Source: Clostridia bacterium | GTDB taxonomy: Bacteria > Bacillota_A > Clostridia > Oscillospirales > CAG-272 | Assembly: GCA_017466455.1 (NCBI GenBank) | Contig: JAFTUD010000015.1 | Coordinates: 32,058-96,057, forward strand | Length of the DNA stretch: 64,000 bases | Direction of reading: 5' to 3' | Part shown: one piece after another, positions 27,524 through 36,834 of the stretch | How positions within the stretch are numbered: position 1 is the first letter of the stretch | Layout of the letters: the number at the start of each line of letters is the position of its first letter | Notes under the pieces: model-generated | The model's input: the letters and a program-made list of their open reading frames with translations, nothing else | What the model was told of the DNA's origin: nothing | Databases searched by the model: none | Position numbers and translations under genes: made by a program

Positions 27524-28342
27524 TCAGTTTTTATTATGGGTAACTGTGTTTTTATTTGATATATTTCTATGCTCCAAAGGTGTTTTGCCATATTTTTTCT
27601 TATACATTTTGCAGAAGTAGCCAACATTAAAAAAACCACATTGATTTGCCACATCTGTTGTTGTTATATCGAAAAAATTTTGAAAAAGAGCATGAGCGTG
27701 CTGTAATCTAACATTCATAATGTACTCAAACACAGAAACGGAGAAGACTTTTTTGAAATCGTGACAAAGCTTGGATACTGAAACATATGTATGTTGTGCT
27801 ATTTCTTCGAGAGTAAGTTTTTTATCAAAGTGTACATTAATATATCTTACTGCCTCGTTTAACCATTGCGGGGAGTTTGAATCGCGTTGTGACAGAAAGT
27901 CTACAAAAATTGAATATGCCTGAACAGAAAGTTTTCCTTGATCACAGTCGTTGTGATAGTCATATAATAATTGCTTGATTAAGGAAACATATTTATCAAG
28001 ATTCGAGTTTGCTATAAAAAGCAAGCCGTTATCGGTAAATTCCTCTGAAAGCTTGTCAGCAGCTAAACCCTTTACGGTCAAAAAAGCACTGATAAGTCCA
28101 CCGTCATTAGTATATGCGGTCGGGGTGTGCTTTGCCGTGAAAAAAGCACAGCCTCTTTTGAGTGGGTAGCTTTTATCTCCAAAGTGCAGCGTTCCTTTTC
28201 CATCTAAAACCAAGAGTATTTGATGAAATGGCATATTTCGTCCTTCTACATTTTCCTGTTCATAATAATCGTTAGCAGTGAAAAATGCGATGGGGTAAGC
28301 AAGTGCGTCCTGTATCCCCATATTTAGTGTAAATCGTCTCAC
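27524..28342 (-). CDS. AraC-family regulator with cupin sensor
   Basis: A 272-aa regulator; N-terminal cupin half (MPFHQILLVLDGKGTLHFGDKSYPLKRGCAFF, about residues 39-70) and C-terminal double HTH (TLEEIAQHTYVSVSKLCHDFKK and TTDVANQCGFFNVGYFCKMYKKKYG). A GTG start is used, five bases after AAAGGAGC. It is divergent from the heparinase-like gene; four TTGCAA-type direct repeats in the shared intergenic region are its likely binding sites. Confidence 0.9.
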   Translation of the reverse strand: MRRFTLNMGIQDALAYPIAFFTANDYYEQENVEGRNMPFHQILLVLDGKGTLHFGDKSYPLKRGCAFFTAKHTPTAYTNDGGLISAFLTVKGLAADKLSEEFTDNGLLFIANSNLDKYVSLIKQLLYDYHNDCDQGKLSVQAYSIFVDFLSQRDSNSPQWLNEAVRYINVHFDKKLTLEEIAQHTYVSVSKLCHDFKKVFSVSVFEYIMNVRLQHAHALFQNFFDITTTDVANQCGFFNVGYFCKMYKKKYGKTPLEHRNISNKNTVTHNKN

Positions 28343-28352
28343 GAGCGCTCCT

Positions 28353-28445
28353 TTGCAAGATAATTATATCTTTTTGCAACATAATTTATTTACTGTGATA
28401 TATTTTTGCAATATAATTATATTAACATACATTGCAAGATAAGTC
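28353..28445. promoter_or_regulatory. Array of four TTGCAA direct repeats between AraC and lyase genes
   Basis: Copies of TTGCAA-N-ATAA(TTAT) start at 28353, 28374, 28406 and 28432, all in one orientation; the first two are 21 bp apart, as in classical AraC-type tandem half-sites. They fill the 134-bp divergent intergenic region. Confidence 0.65.
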
Positions 28446-28476
28446 AAGAGCAAACTTTTGTTCTAAGGAGGTTTTT

Positions 28477-30171
28477 GTGTTTGAAATTGTAAAAGACTTT
28501 CATTTTTGGGAGCGTGTAAGGAATGATACAGCATATGCCCGCCACAGAAATGAAATAAAGGAAAAATACGAGAGGGTTTTCAAACAAAGACCAAGGGCGC
28601 ACAGTGCTTGGGAAATTTTAGACTACCCCAATGTACCTGAACCAAACGACATAAGAATATGGCACAGTCAGCTTCAAGTCTCTGCACTTATGACCTTAAT
28701 TTATCCGGACAATGAGGAATATTATAAAAGTTTAGTTGAAACTATTTGGGAAATTTGCAATGAATATTCCTGGGCACCCTTAGGACATTATAATAATTAT
28801 TACAATAGGACTCCTCAGGATTTTGATCCGGGACTAATTGATATTTTTGCGGCTTCTATTGCGTTCTCCTTAGCTGAAATCAAAAGCTTATTGGGACATA
28901 GATTTCCAAGGCTGTTAAACGATAGAATTTCATATGAATTAAGAAAACATACAATAGAGCCATATCTTACTCGAAAGTTCTTTTGGGAAACGCACAACAA
29001 CAATTGGACTGCTGTTTGCACAGGTGCAGTTGGCGGCGTTTTAATGTATGAGGACCCACAGGAGTTTAAAAAGCAGCTCACCCGTCTGCTATCGTCAATG
29101 GACTGTTATCTAAACAGCTACGGGGACGATGGAATGTGCGTTGAAGGCACGGGATATTGGTGCTTCGGCTTCGGATTTTTCTCTGTTTTTGCTATGTTGC
29201 TTTCTGAGCATACAAAGGGAGAAATAAACCTGTTTGACAATCCAAAGGTGAAGAATATTGCACAGTTTTTGCAAAAAATGTACCTTCAATCCAATGTGCT
29301 TGCTATGTTCAGCGATGTGAATGTCAAGGAGGGCTATCTTTTATTCCTGCCGCATATGCTAAAATCCATTTACGGCGATGCTATAGAAAGTCTTCCATTA
29401 GATAGGGCAACCGTTGTCGCAAATGGGCACTGGGCATTTGCCATCCGTGCTGTAGCATATTACAATCCCGATTATGTGTCTGACAGACTTGAAAACAATA
29501 CATATTATGCACCGAACTCTAACTATTTTGTAAAAAGAACGGACAACTATGGCTTTGCTTTCAAGGGCGGAAATCAATGGGAGAGCCACAATCACCAGGA
29601 TGTAGGCTCATTCATTCTTGCAAGGAATAACAAGCAAATTTTTTGTGACTTTGGTTATATGGGACCGGGGAAGTGGAACCCTTCCCGATACGAAAACTTT
29701 CAACCCTCGTCATTTTCTCATAATGTACCTTATTTTGATGGTAAGGGTCAAGGGGGAGACGATGAAAATAATGCAAGGGCAGTTTACGATGAAAAAACAG
29801 GTTGGGTTTATATGGACTTTACCCTAGGGTACAGTAAAAATGACCATCCGAGCCTTGAAAAAGCCGAAAGAAGCTTTAAGCCACAAGATGACAAAATTGA
29901 AATGCACGACAAATTTACATTTAGTAGTGATGTCAAAATTACAGAACGCTTTGTAACGACAATTAAGCCTAAAAAAGAAGGTACTACTGTAATCATTGAC
30001 GATGTTAGATTAAGCACACCAAGCAATGTGACTTTAGATATTATCGAACAGACATATGTTGACCAGCTTCCAAATGAAAATGGTAGTTATGATAAGATTT
30101 GTTATCTTATTGACTACACTTTAAATGGTGATACAACTGATTTTTATGCAACAATAGATTTTTTAAAATAA
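28477..30171 (+). CDS. Heparinase II/III-like polysaccharide lyase or hydrolase
   Basis: A 564-aa protein without signal peptide. The N-terminal ~330 residues are an alpha/alpha-toroid (NNNWTAVCTGAVGG, TGYWCFGFGFF), followed by the heparinase II/III beta-sandwich domain with ESHNHQDVGSFIL, the His/Asp-containing hallmark, and YFDGKGQGG. A GTG start at 28477 is chosen because AAGGAGG lies five bases upstream; an upstream TTG has no site and falls within an operator repeat. The cytoplasmic location fits a lyase acting on imported oligo-uronides. Divergent from its AraC regulator; the downstream secreted protein begins 12 bp later. Confidence 0.8.
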   Translation: MFEIVKDFHFWERVRNDTAYARHRNEIKEKYERVFKQRPRAHSAWEILDYPNVPEPNDIRIWHSQLQVSALMTLIYPDNEEYYKSLVETIWEICNEYSWAPLGHYNNYYNRTPQDFDPGLIDIFAASIAFSLAEIKSLLGHRFPRLLNDRISYELRKHTIEPYLTRKFFWETHNNNWTAVCTGAVGGVLMYEDPQEFKKQLTRLLSSMDCYLNSYGDDGMCVEGTGYWCFGFGFFSVFAMLLSEHTKGEINLFDNPKVKNIAQFLQKMYLQSNVLAMFSDVNVKEGYLLFLPHMLKSIYGDAIESLPLDRATVVANGHWAFAIRAVAYYNPDYVSDRLENNTYYAPNSNYFVKRTDNYGFAFKGGNQWESHNHQDVGSFILARNNKQIFCDFGYMGPGKWNPSRYENFQPSSFSHNVPYFDGKGQGGDDENNARAVYDEKTGWVYMDFTLGYSKNDHPSLEKAERSFKPQDDKIEMHDKFTFSSDVKITERFVTTIKPKKEGTTVIIDDVRLSTPSNVTLDIIEQTYVDQLPNENGSYDKICYLIDYTLNGDTTDFYATIDFLK

Positions 30172-30183
30172 AGGAGAAAAAGA

Positions 30184-31722
30184 ATGAAAAAGAAATTATT
30201 TTTACTTGCATTAATGGTAGCCCTTTTTGCTTGCCTCCTTGCAATTTCAGTTAGCGCTAAGGACATAAGCACAGGATATTCCGACCTTGAAGGGAACGAA
30301 ATAGTTGTTCCTACCTATGATAGCGAAGGAAACTCTCTCGTTTGGGTACGCTCTACAATGTTAAATAGAGCAGAGCAATATGGAATAGCGCTAACAAATG
30401 GCAAAAACTATTATGAAATCAGTGACAATGGGACTACATACTACATATTTGGACAAAAATCAAAAGAAGCCTTTTCAGTTAACGACAGCTACATTTTAGG
30501 AATTGTAAAAAGCAGAGGTGTATCATCTGATACCATTTTAGTTGCAAATTTTGACGGCCTTGTTCATAAGGATGGAACAGGAGCTCAGCAGTTCGGCTTT
30601 TCAATGAGAAATAACATTATCAAATATGTATACATTCAGTCCAGCTTCAAATCTACAAAAAATCCAAACGACAGTAACAAACAAATATTTTTAGGAAGCA
30701 CTGCTTTAGAGGTGGTTGAATTTGCGCCAGGTTCCCAAATAACAGAGCTTGGTGCGTCCGCATTCAAACAATGTGCAATAGCTGAAATAGTTCTCCCCGA
30801 GGGGCTTACATATATTGATGAGAGAGCCTTTGATGCTTGCACAAGCCTAAAAAAGATTTATATCCCGAGAACAGTTACATTCATTGATGAAATTGCATTT
30901 AATGGCGTTACAGATGCGGAATATTATTTTACAGGCTCCGAGGAAACAACAAGTGGCTGGGAAATTACCAATGAAATACAGTATGTAAACCATTGTGATG
31001 TTTATTATGGTGGGGAGCATGCTTGTGAGGACGACGGAGATTGCACAACCCCATTAATTTGCGACACATGTGGTAAGGTATTTGAAGCCGATATAAGCAT
31101 ACACAAGCTTCAAATGGAAGTTAAATACGATAATGGCTACGCAAACGAGGGCTATAAAAGAAACGCATGCACAATATGTAATTCCTTCGTTGCGAGCGAA
31201 GAGAAGTTAACACCTATCTTTGAGTGCCTCGGCTACTCAACAAATGATGATAATAGCGGAATTGCAACAGGCTTTAATATAAATCATGATGCCCTTTCAG
31301 AATATGAGGAAATTAGCGGTAAAAAGATTACCTTTGGTATAGTTGTATTTAATCCAAAATACCTCGGCACTGATACAATATTTAACGCCGACGGAAAAAT
31401 CAACGCATCTAAGGGCGCACTTCAGGTAGAGCTTGACCTTGCATACGCACATTGTAAGCTCTGTGTTTCGGGAATGAGCCTTGATAATGAGGAGCATACC
31501 GCACTCGAGCTTGTTTTCGCAGGCTACGCCTACGAGGGAGAGGATAAGGCAAATATCCAAGTGTTCCAAAAGGAATACCTCGGCACACAGGAAGCCCCCG
31601 TTGACTCACCAATGGCAAGCAAGGTAACAAGAGGAAATAATGTCCTCTATACAATCAAGCTCCAAACAGTTCTAACCCCAACCCAAATCACAACAGGCAA
31701 GGAAGACCTGTTAGAATTCTAA
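30184..31722 (+). CDS. Secreted leucine-rich-repeat (BspA-like) protein with shared C-terminal module
   Basis: A 512-aa exported protein: signal peptide at 1-24 (ISVSAKD), a beta-rich N-terminal region, two BspA/TpLRR-type repeats (ITELGASAFKQCAIAEIVLP, LTYIDERAFDACTSLKKIYIP, about residues 178-230), Cys pairs (CDTCGK, CTICN), and from about 348 the same ~165-residue module as the protein at 22145. TpLRR proteins commonly mediate adhesion or glycan binding. Co-transcribed with the heparinase-like lyase. Confidence 0.8.
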   Translation: MKKKLFLLALMVALFACLLAISVSAKDISTGYSDLEGNEIVVPTYDSEGNSLVWVRSTMLNRAEQYGIALTNGKNYYEISDNGTTYYIFGQKSKEAFSVNDSYILGIVKSRGVSSDTILVANFDGLVHKDGTGAQQFGFSMRNNIIKYVYIQSSFKSTKNPNDSNKQIFLGSTALEVVEFAPGSQITELGASAFKQCAIAEIVLPEGLTYIDERAFDACTSLKKIYIPRTVTFIDEIAFNGVTDAEYYFTGSEETTSGWEITNEIQYVNHCDVYYGGEHACEDDGDCTTPLICDTCGKVFEADISIHKLQMEVKYDNGYANEGYKRNACTICNSFVASEEKLTPIFECLGYSTNDDNSGIATGFNINHDALSEYEEISGKKITFGIVVFNPKYLGTDTIFNADGKINASKGALQVELDLAYAHCKLCVSGMSLDNEEHTALELVFAGYAYEGEDKANIQVFQKEYLGTQEAPVDSPMASKVTRGNNVLYTIKLQTVLTPTQITTGKEDLLEF

Positions 31723-31817
31723 TAAATAAAAGGGCACTCAAAAGAGTGCCCTTTGCTTTGCAAAGCAAGCGAGAAGAACGATGAGCCTTTTTCTTGCAAT
31801 CCGTGAAGCTCAAAACT
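31210..31817 (+). repeat. C-terminal module plus terminator, copy 2
   Basis: Second copy of 23683-24290, including the terminator and the post-terminator stretch. In this copy the sequence continues after about 33 bp into the DUF6809-like remnant. Confidence 0.9.
31729..31760 (+). terminator. Terminator after the LRR protein
   Basis: AAAGGGCACTC / GAGTGCCCTTT stem, AAAA loop, identical to the one at 24191. Confidence 0.9.
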
Positions 31818-31844
31818 CATATTTCGTTTTTGACACAGAAGTAA

Positions 31845-32009
31845 AAGCGACAATTTGAGGAATACACAGACCTATACTGTGAATGCTCAAGCATATTACA
31901 AGAAACAGCCTCTACATACGGAATGAAACTGGGCATAAAAATATTGCTTGATGCTTTAACCAACTATAACTTGAGAACGACGAGCTTTGGAATGAGCTTT
32001 AATATTTAA
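31845..32009 (+). pseudogene. Second DUF6809-like remnant
   Basis: A start-less open stretch whose first ~38 codons are nearly identical to the remnant at 27323 and similar to the C-terminal half of the protein at 56587. The 427-bp region 31723-32150 otherwise holds only the terminator and the promoter at 32097. Confidence 0.6.
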
Positions 32010-32096
32010 TCAATACGCATTTCACGGCTGTACTACTTATATTTAACAAAAAAATCAACATTTGTACTAATTTGAGTGTGAAAAGTTGAAAATGTA

Positions 32097-32124
32097 TTGA
32101 ATAGTTGCAAAAAAGTGTTATACT
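32097..32124 (+). promoter_or_regulatory. Promoter of the DMT/GH38-like operon
   Basis: TTGAAT (32097-32102), 16-bp spacer, TATACT (32119-32124), 27 bp before the transporter ATG. Confidence 0.6.
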
Positions 32125-32150
32125 GAAGAAAACAAATCAGAGGTTTTTCA

Positions 32151-33023
32151 ATGGATATTATTTCAGTATTGCTTTTGATATTAAGTGCTACTCTTGCATC
32201 GGTAAGAAATGTATTGACAAGAGGCTTCGCTTCGTTTTCTTTTAAAAAGCGTGAGTTCTTTGGCATACAGGCACTTATTTTTGGTATTGGCAGCATTACG
32301 TTACTCATAGTCAATTTTTTCAGCTTTAATGGACTTTCTGCCTACACATTTTTTCTTGCCTTAATTTATGGCATTCTTCTTGTGTGCGCTCAATGGTTCT
32401 ATACAATTGCTTTATCAAATGGGAAAATAGCCCTTTGTGCTACTATATATTCCTTTGGCTTTTTAATTCCAACTCTGTCCGGTGCTGTATTTTGGGACGA
32501 GAAAATAACGGTTTTGGGAGCACTGGGAATTTTAATGGCTATCCCTGTTCTTGTAATTTCAGGAATTAGTAAGGAATCAAAATCAGATAAAAAATCATCA
32601 ATTTCATATTTTCCACCTCTAATATTGGCTTTAATTTCATCGGGTGGACTTGGAGTTGTTCAAAAAATACATCAAAGCTCAGCCTATTCATATCAGCTAA
32701 ATTCATTTATTTTAGTAGCATTTACACTTTGCTTTGCTATATCGTTTTTGCTTTTCCTTTTTCTCAAAAAGGGCTCCAACAAAATACGGGGTAAAAATTT
32801 TGCATCCTGCATTGTAATAGGTGTTTTCTTTGCTTCCTGTAATCTACTTAATACATATCTTGCAGGAAAGCTTAATAGCTCTGTGTTTTTTCCTGCAATA
32901 AACATTAGTAGCATTCTGTTTTCGTTGATTTTGAGCTTAATAATTTACAAAGAAAAGCCCACAAAAAAGGATTTGGCTGTCCTTTTGCTGTCAATTACTT
33001 CAATTATTTTAGTTAACCTTTAG
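32151..33023 (+). CDS. DMT-superfamily (EamA-like) transporter, paralogue 2
   Basis: A 290-aa, about ten-helix membrane protein homologous along its length to the transporter at 17896 (shared SFGFL(I/V)P, FWDE/FWNE, VQKIHQSSA/FQKTHQYSA, IYK-(E/D)-KPTK). It lies 35 bp upstream of a GH38-like gene. As with its paralogue, pairing with a cytoplasmic glycosidase suggests uptake of a sugar or glycoside; family membership is firm, direction and substrate are inference. Confidence 0.8.
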   Translation: MDIISVLLLILSATLASVRNVLTRGFASFSFKKREFFGIQALIFGIGSITLLIVNFFSFNGLSAYTFFLALIYGILLVCAQWFYTIALSNGKIALCATIYSFGFLIPTLSGAVFWDEKITVLGALGILMAIPVLVISGISKESKSDKKSSISYFPPLILALISSGGLGVVQKIHQSSAYSYQLNSFILVAFTLCFAISFLLFLFLKKGSNKIRGKNFASCIVIGVFFASCNLLNTYLAGKLNSSVFFPAINISSILFSLILSLIIYKEKPTKKDLAVLLLSITSIILVNL

Positions 33024-33058
33024 CTCATCGAAGCTAAAGCTATACAAGGAGATACGAT

Positions 33059-35803
33059 ATGAGAATTTCGCGTTTTTTACAAACACCGTTTATTTCCTAC
33101 GAGGATAAAAATATGCTTTATTTTGAGGTTGCAGATTGGGATATGTGTAACCCATATGAGGTAAACATTTTCATTGACAAAGAGGCTGTGTTTGGTGGAA
33201 AAATATTTGCAGCAAACTTTTCTGCTATGATACCCTGCTATAATGAGGAGCGATTAGCCACAGTATGTATAACTCCATTTGAGGACACGCCTGTGGACAA
33301 AGAATTTTTAGTTGTCCCGCAAAAGCATTGGGAAATCCCTCTTTTGTATTCCTCTCACGAGGATTTAGGATACTGTGCATACATAGAAAAGCTACATTAT
33401 GAATGCTATGAATACCTGAAAAAAGCAATGGAGCTATGCCAAAAGCACGATGGCTTTAAATATATGATAGAGCATTATTGGTGGCTCGATGCTTTCGATT
33501 CTTACGCAACAGAGGAAGAAAAAGCACTGCTTAAGGATCTTTTTGTGAAGAAAAAAATAGACTTAAGTGCTGTGTGCAGTGGAGTGCATACCTCTTGGGC
33601 AAGCTCTGAGCAGTTAGTGCGTGGAATGTATTTCGGATGCCTTGAGGCAAAGGAAAAATACGGTATTTCTCCCAAGTGTGCCTTTTATGCGGATTTGTCG
33701 GGAGTTAGCTGGTCGGCGGTTAATTGCTTCGCAAAAATGGGAATTAAGTATATAGGAATACTCGCAAATGGCTTTAGAAATTCCTCACCTAATACAAATA
33801 TTCCACCATTGTTTTGGTGGGAGGACTTTTCAGGCAATGAAAGAGTTTTGCTTTGGAACCAACGCTCATACAGACAGCACGGACTTGATGGAATTTGGTG
33901 TGATACCTTAAGGCAATACCCTGAGGGAAGCTTTTATTTTGATACGACAAAAATGCTGAAAACAGAAAAATGGTTTTCTGAAAGAATAAGCCAAATCGAG
34001 CCCTGTGGATATGATATTTTGCCAATCAGCTTTTACGATGACAGAGAACCACCTACAACTATGCTTTTGACTGTTTGCGAGGAAATGAACAAAAAGTGGA
34101 AGTATCCTAAATTCAGTATGGAAATACCTTCTGTATTTATGTCAAAATTGGAAGAAAAATACGGGGATTCCATTCCTACATTAAGGGGTGATATCAGCGA
34201 CCAATGGGCGGATTTTGCTACAATTGCGCCTAATTTGATGTCCAAGAAAAGAAAAGCAACAAGAATGCTATATGATGTAGAAATGCTATCAACATTTGAC
34301 TCTGTAATTAACAAAGCAAAATATAATCAAACAAGCTTTCGTGATATTTATTTTAAGCTTTGTGAGTTTGATGAGCACTGCTGGGCAACCTCATCTAAGC
34401 ATCCTCAAAAAATGCATAGGCACAATATAGAAAAGGTTAAGGCAGAGTCGGTTTTATCATCTGTTTGCGAGCTTGACAAGATGCTAACAATCTTATGCCC
34501 TAAAGCAGATAGCGAAGAAATCAGTGTAATTAGTACCATTCCCGGGCGCAGAAAAAACCATATTTATGGAAAAAAAGGCGATTATGTGCCTAAACACCTA
34601 AAACACCAAGTTTTACCGAACGGAGCTGTGGTTACCGAAGCGATGGAGCTTGAAGGTGTTGAAGCGAGGAGAACAGAGGGAATACTGCCATATAAGGAAT
34701 CAATTGAAATTGATACAAATTTTATAGAAACGGACTTTTATAAAATCAGTGTTAACAGACAAACAAAACGAATTGTCAGTTTGATTGATAAGGAATCAGG
34801 TGCGGAATATATTGATAGTCAAGCAAGATTCGAGCTTGGTCAGTTTGTATATGCGTACACAGAGCAAAAGACAGATTCAAATTTAAGCTTTGAAATTCCC
34901 AAGAAAACAGATTTTAAGCTTTACGAGGGTGATGTAGCCTATGTTTTGATACAAAAGGGGTACGAGGAGCAAAGTGGTGCTATAATTAACACTCAATTTG
35001 TATTTTATAAGCACGAAAGAACCATAGATGTGGATGTAAGCTATGAAAATGCCACAGGATTAATTGGCGATTTTTATGACAGATACAAGAAAAATTACTT
35101 TTTTGCATTTCCGTTCAAGCTGAAAAATCCTAAATTTTATACGGAGCTACCCTCGGGAGAAAAGAGAGAGGACACAGACTATATTCCTTTGAATGCAAAC
35201 GATTTTTCCATAACGCAAAATTGGATAGCGGTAGATGGGGAAAATAATGGAGTTGCCATTTATACAAGAGATATGCCCGTATTCCATTTAGGAAACATAA
35301 AATATAATCAATTTAATAGAGAATTTTCAGAGGATAAAGCACATATTTATCTATATGCAAGCTCAAATAGATGTAACAATTTGATATACACCTCGGTTGA
35401 GGAATGTCAAGCTCAGTACCATTTGTCAATTCTTTTGTATAACGGAAAGCATAACGATATTGTGCCAACGTGGAGTAACGAAAACGAGCATAGACTAATA
35501 GTTAGCAAGAAAAATGCTTTTGACAAGTGTATGCTAAGAGTAGATAAAAGTAATGTTAGACTTGTGTCGATAAAGAAAGCCGAAAAAGAAAATGATGCAA
35601 TAGTGCTACGATTTGTAGAAACCGAAGGTAAGGAAACAGAATGTACACTTGAACTTTTCTTCAATACCAAAAAGGCGGTATATTCATCAAATGATGAAGC
35701 CGAGCTTGAAGAAATAACCAATATAAAAGATAATATCATACATTTTATAGCACAACCCTATTCTTACACCACAATAAAGGTATATGGGGATTTTGATATT
35801 TAA
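33059..35803 (+). CDS. GH38-like alpha-mannosidase-related glycoside hydrolase
   Basis: A 914-aa cytoplasmic enzyme. The N-terminal GH38 domain begins near LLYSSHEDLGYCAY (His/Asp metal site position), continues through the helix pair AMELCQKHDGFKYMIEHYWWLDAF (split here by family pattern), and has the probable nucleophile Asp in AFYADLSGVSW near residue 220. Large C-terminal beta-sandwich domains (about 560-900) include FYDRYKKNYFFAFPFKL. The metal-site motif differs from canonical HxDxxW, so it may be a divergent subfamily; alpha-mannosidase activity is inferred. Operon partner of the DMT transporter. Confidence 0.65.
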   Translation: MRISRFLQTPFISYEDKNMLYFEVADWDMCNPYEVNIFIDKEAVFGGKIFAANFSAMIPCYNEERLATVCITPFEDTPVDKEFLVVPQKHWEIPLLYSSHEDLGYCAYIEKLHYECYEYLKKAMELCQKHDGFKYMIEHYWWLDAFDSYATEEEKALLKDLFVKKKIDLSAVCSGVHTSWASSEQLVRGMYFGCLEAKEKYGISPKCAFYADLSGVSWSAVNCFAKMGIKYIGILANGFRNSSPNTNIPPLFWWEDFSGNERVLLWNQRSYRQHGLDGIWCDTLRQYPEGSFYFDTTKMLKTEKWFSERISQIEPCGYDILPISFYDDREPPTTMLLTVCEEMNKKWKYPKFSMEIPSVFMSKLEEKYGDSIPTLRGDISDQWADFATIAPNLMSKKRKATRMLYDVEMLSTFDSVINKAKYNQTSFRDIYFKLCEFDEHCWATSSKHPQKMHRHNIEKVKAESVLSSVCELDKMLTILCPKADSEEISVISTIPGRRKNHIYGKKGDYVPKHLKHQVLPNGAVVTEAMELEGVEARRTEGILPYKESIEIDTNFIETDFYKISVNRQTKRIVSLIDKESGAEYIDSQARFELGQFVYAYTEQKTDSNLSFEIPKKTDFKLYEGDVAYVLIQKGYEEQSGAIINTQFVFYKHERTIDVDVSYENATGLIGDFYDRYKKNYFFAFPFKLKNPKFYTELPSGEKREDTDYIPLNANDFSITQNWIAVDGENNGVAIYTRDMPVFHLGNIKYNQFNREFSEDKAHIYLYASSNRCNNLIYTSVEECQAQYHLSILLYNGKHNDIVPTWSNENEHRLIVSKKNAFDKCMLRVDKSNVRLVSIKKAEKENDAIVLRFVETEGKETECTLELFFNTKKAVYSSNDEAELEEITNIKDNIIHFIAQPYSYTTIKVYGDFDI

Positions 35804-35806
35804 GCA

Positions 35807-35840
35807 AAAATGGCACTTCGCATTGAAGTGCCATTTTATT
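35807..35840. terminator. Bidirectional terminator between GH38-like and AraC genes
   Basis: AAAATGGCACTTC (35807-35819) pairs with GAAGTGCCATTTT (35825-35837), loop GCATT, with T/A runs on both sides. Confidence 0.9.
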
Positions 35841-36608
35841 TTAAAGCTGTGCATTTTTTATATATTCGGTTGGCGTTGTGCCTGTGTGCAATTTGAATTG
35901 TTTGCTGAAAAAGAACACATCAGAAAAATTACACATATCAGCTATTTGAGCAACGGAATATCTGTTTAATCTTAAAAGCTCACAGGCATAGTTCATTTTC
36001 TTTTGAATAATGTACTTTTTTATGGGAAGACCAAATTTTTTCTTAAAAATCCTTGCTAAACGAGTTTCACTAATGCCACAAACAGATGCTAAATACTCGC
36101 TTGTTAAATTTTTATATAAAAAGTTCTTTTCTATTTCATTTATTGCCGGCTCAATTAATGAATACTGGTCAATTGGTAAATAATTTGTTTTTTGTAGGTT
36201 TGCAAGAATTTTATATACTAATGACAAGCTTTCAAAGTAGTAGCCCTCGCCCTTACTGGTCCATACTGAAAATAGCTTTTTAAAAAGAGAGCCAACATAT
36301 TCCTTGTCGCTTGCGTCAATTGTAAATGCAACATCTGATAGTGGCTTGTCTGCATCAAAATATATATCTATACACTCTCCTAATTTATTGCGTTTAATTT
36401 CGTATTTAGAAAATGTACCGCAAGGAATAAAGCGTATAGTGTTTGGTACAACATTTAAAGTAGCATCTCCAATGTTTATAACATATTCTCCTGCAAAATC
36501 AAAAATCAACTCATTATTTGTAAGAGTGTTTTTATATTTTTCAAAGCTCTTTTGCTTTCTGAAAAGCATTACCTTTTCTATTTTAGTAACAAGAAAGTCT
36601 TTTTCCAT
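35841..36608 (-). CDS. AraC-family regulator
   Basis: A 255-aa regulator: short N-terminal beta-rich half (FDFAGEYVINIGDATLNVVPNTIRFIPCGTF, a cupin-like pattern, given here as family description) and C-terminal double HTH (TSEYLASVCGISETRLARIFKK and VAQIADMCNFSDVFFFSKQFKLHTG). AAAGGAAA precedes the ATG. Divergent from the LRR surface-protein gene at 36835 and convergent with the GH38-like gene; either could be its target. Confidence 0.88.
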   Translation of the reverse strand: MEKDFLVTKIEKVMLFRKQKSFEKYKNTLTNNELIFDFAGEYVINIGDATLNVVPNTIRFIPCGTFSKYEIKRNKLGECIDIYFDADKPLSDVAFTIDASDKEYVGSLFKKLFSVWTSKGEGYYFESLSLVYKILANLQKTNYLPIDQYSLIEPAINEIEKNFLYKNLTSEYLASVCGISETRLARIFKKKFGLPIKKYIIQKKMNYACELLRLNRYSVAQIADMCNFSDVFFFSKQFKLHTGTTPTEYIKNAQL

Positions 36609-36674
36609 ATATATTTCCTTTCAAAAACTACAAATTATCAAATCAAGAAAATTCGCCTGAAAATCGGTGATTTG

Positions 36675-36701
36675 CTTGTGTTAATTTAATTATAACACAA
36701 G
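36675..36701. promoter_or_regulatory. Inverted repeat operator candidate
   Basis: Perfect 9-bp arms CTTGTGTTA and TAACACAAG separated by 9 bp of A/T, in the divergent region between the AraC gene and the surface-protein gene. A related GTGTAAATTTAATACA element lies near 36740. Confidence 0.55.
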
Positions 36702-36834
36702 TTTTAATGTAAAAAAAGTACAAAATAAAAATATTAGTGTAAATTTAATACAAAACGAGAAAAAAGTATATTTTATTGTTATTTCGTATGTGATATGCTT
36801 TACTTGACCAATTTATATTATTTAAGGAGATATT

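Noticed and set aside
28353..28445. TTGCAA repeats as a CRISPR-like array
   Set aside because: Units are only about 15 bp, unevenly spaced, and lie in a divergent promoter region without cas genes.
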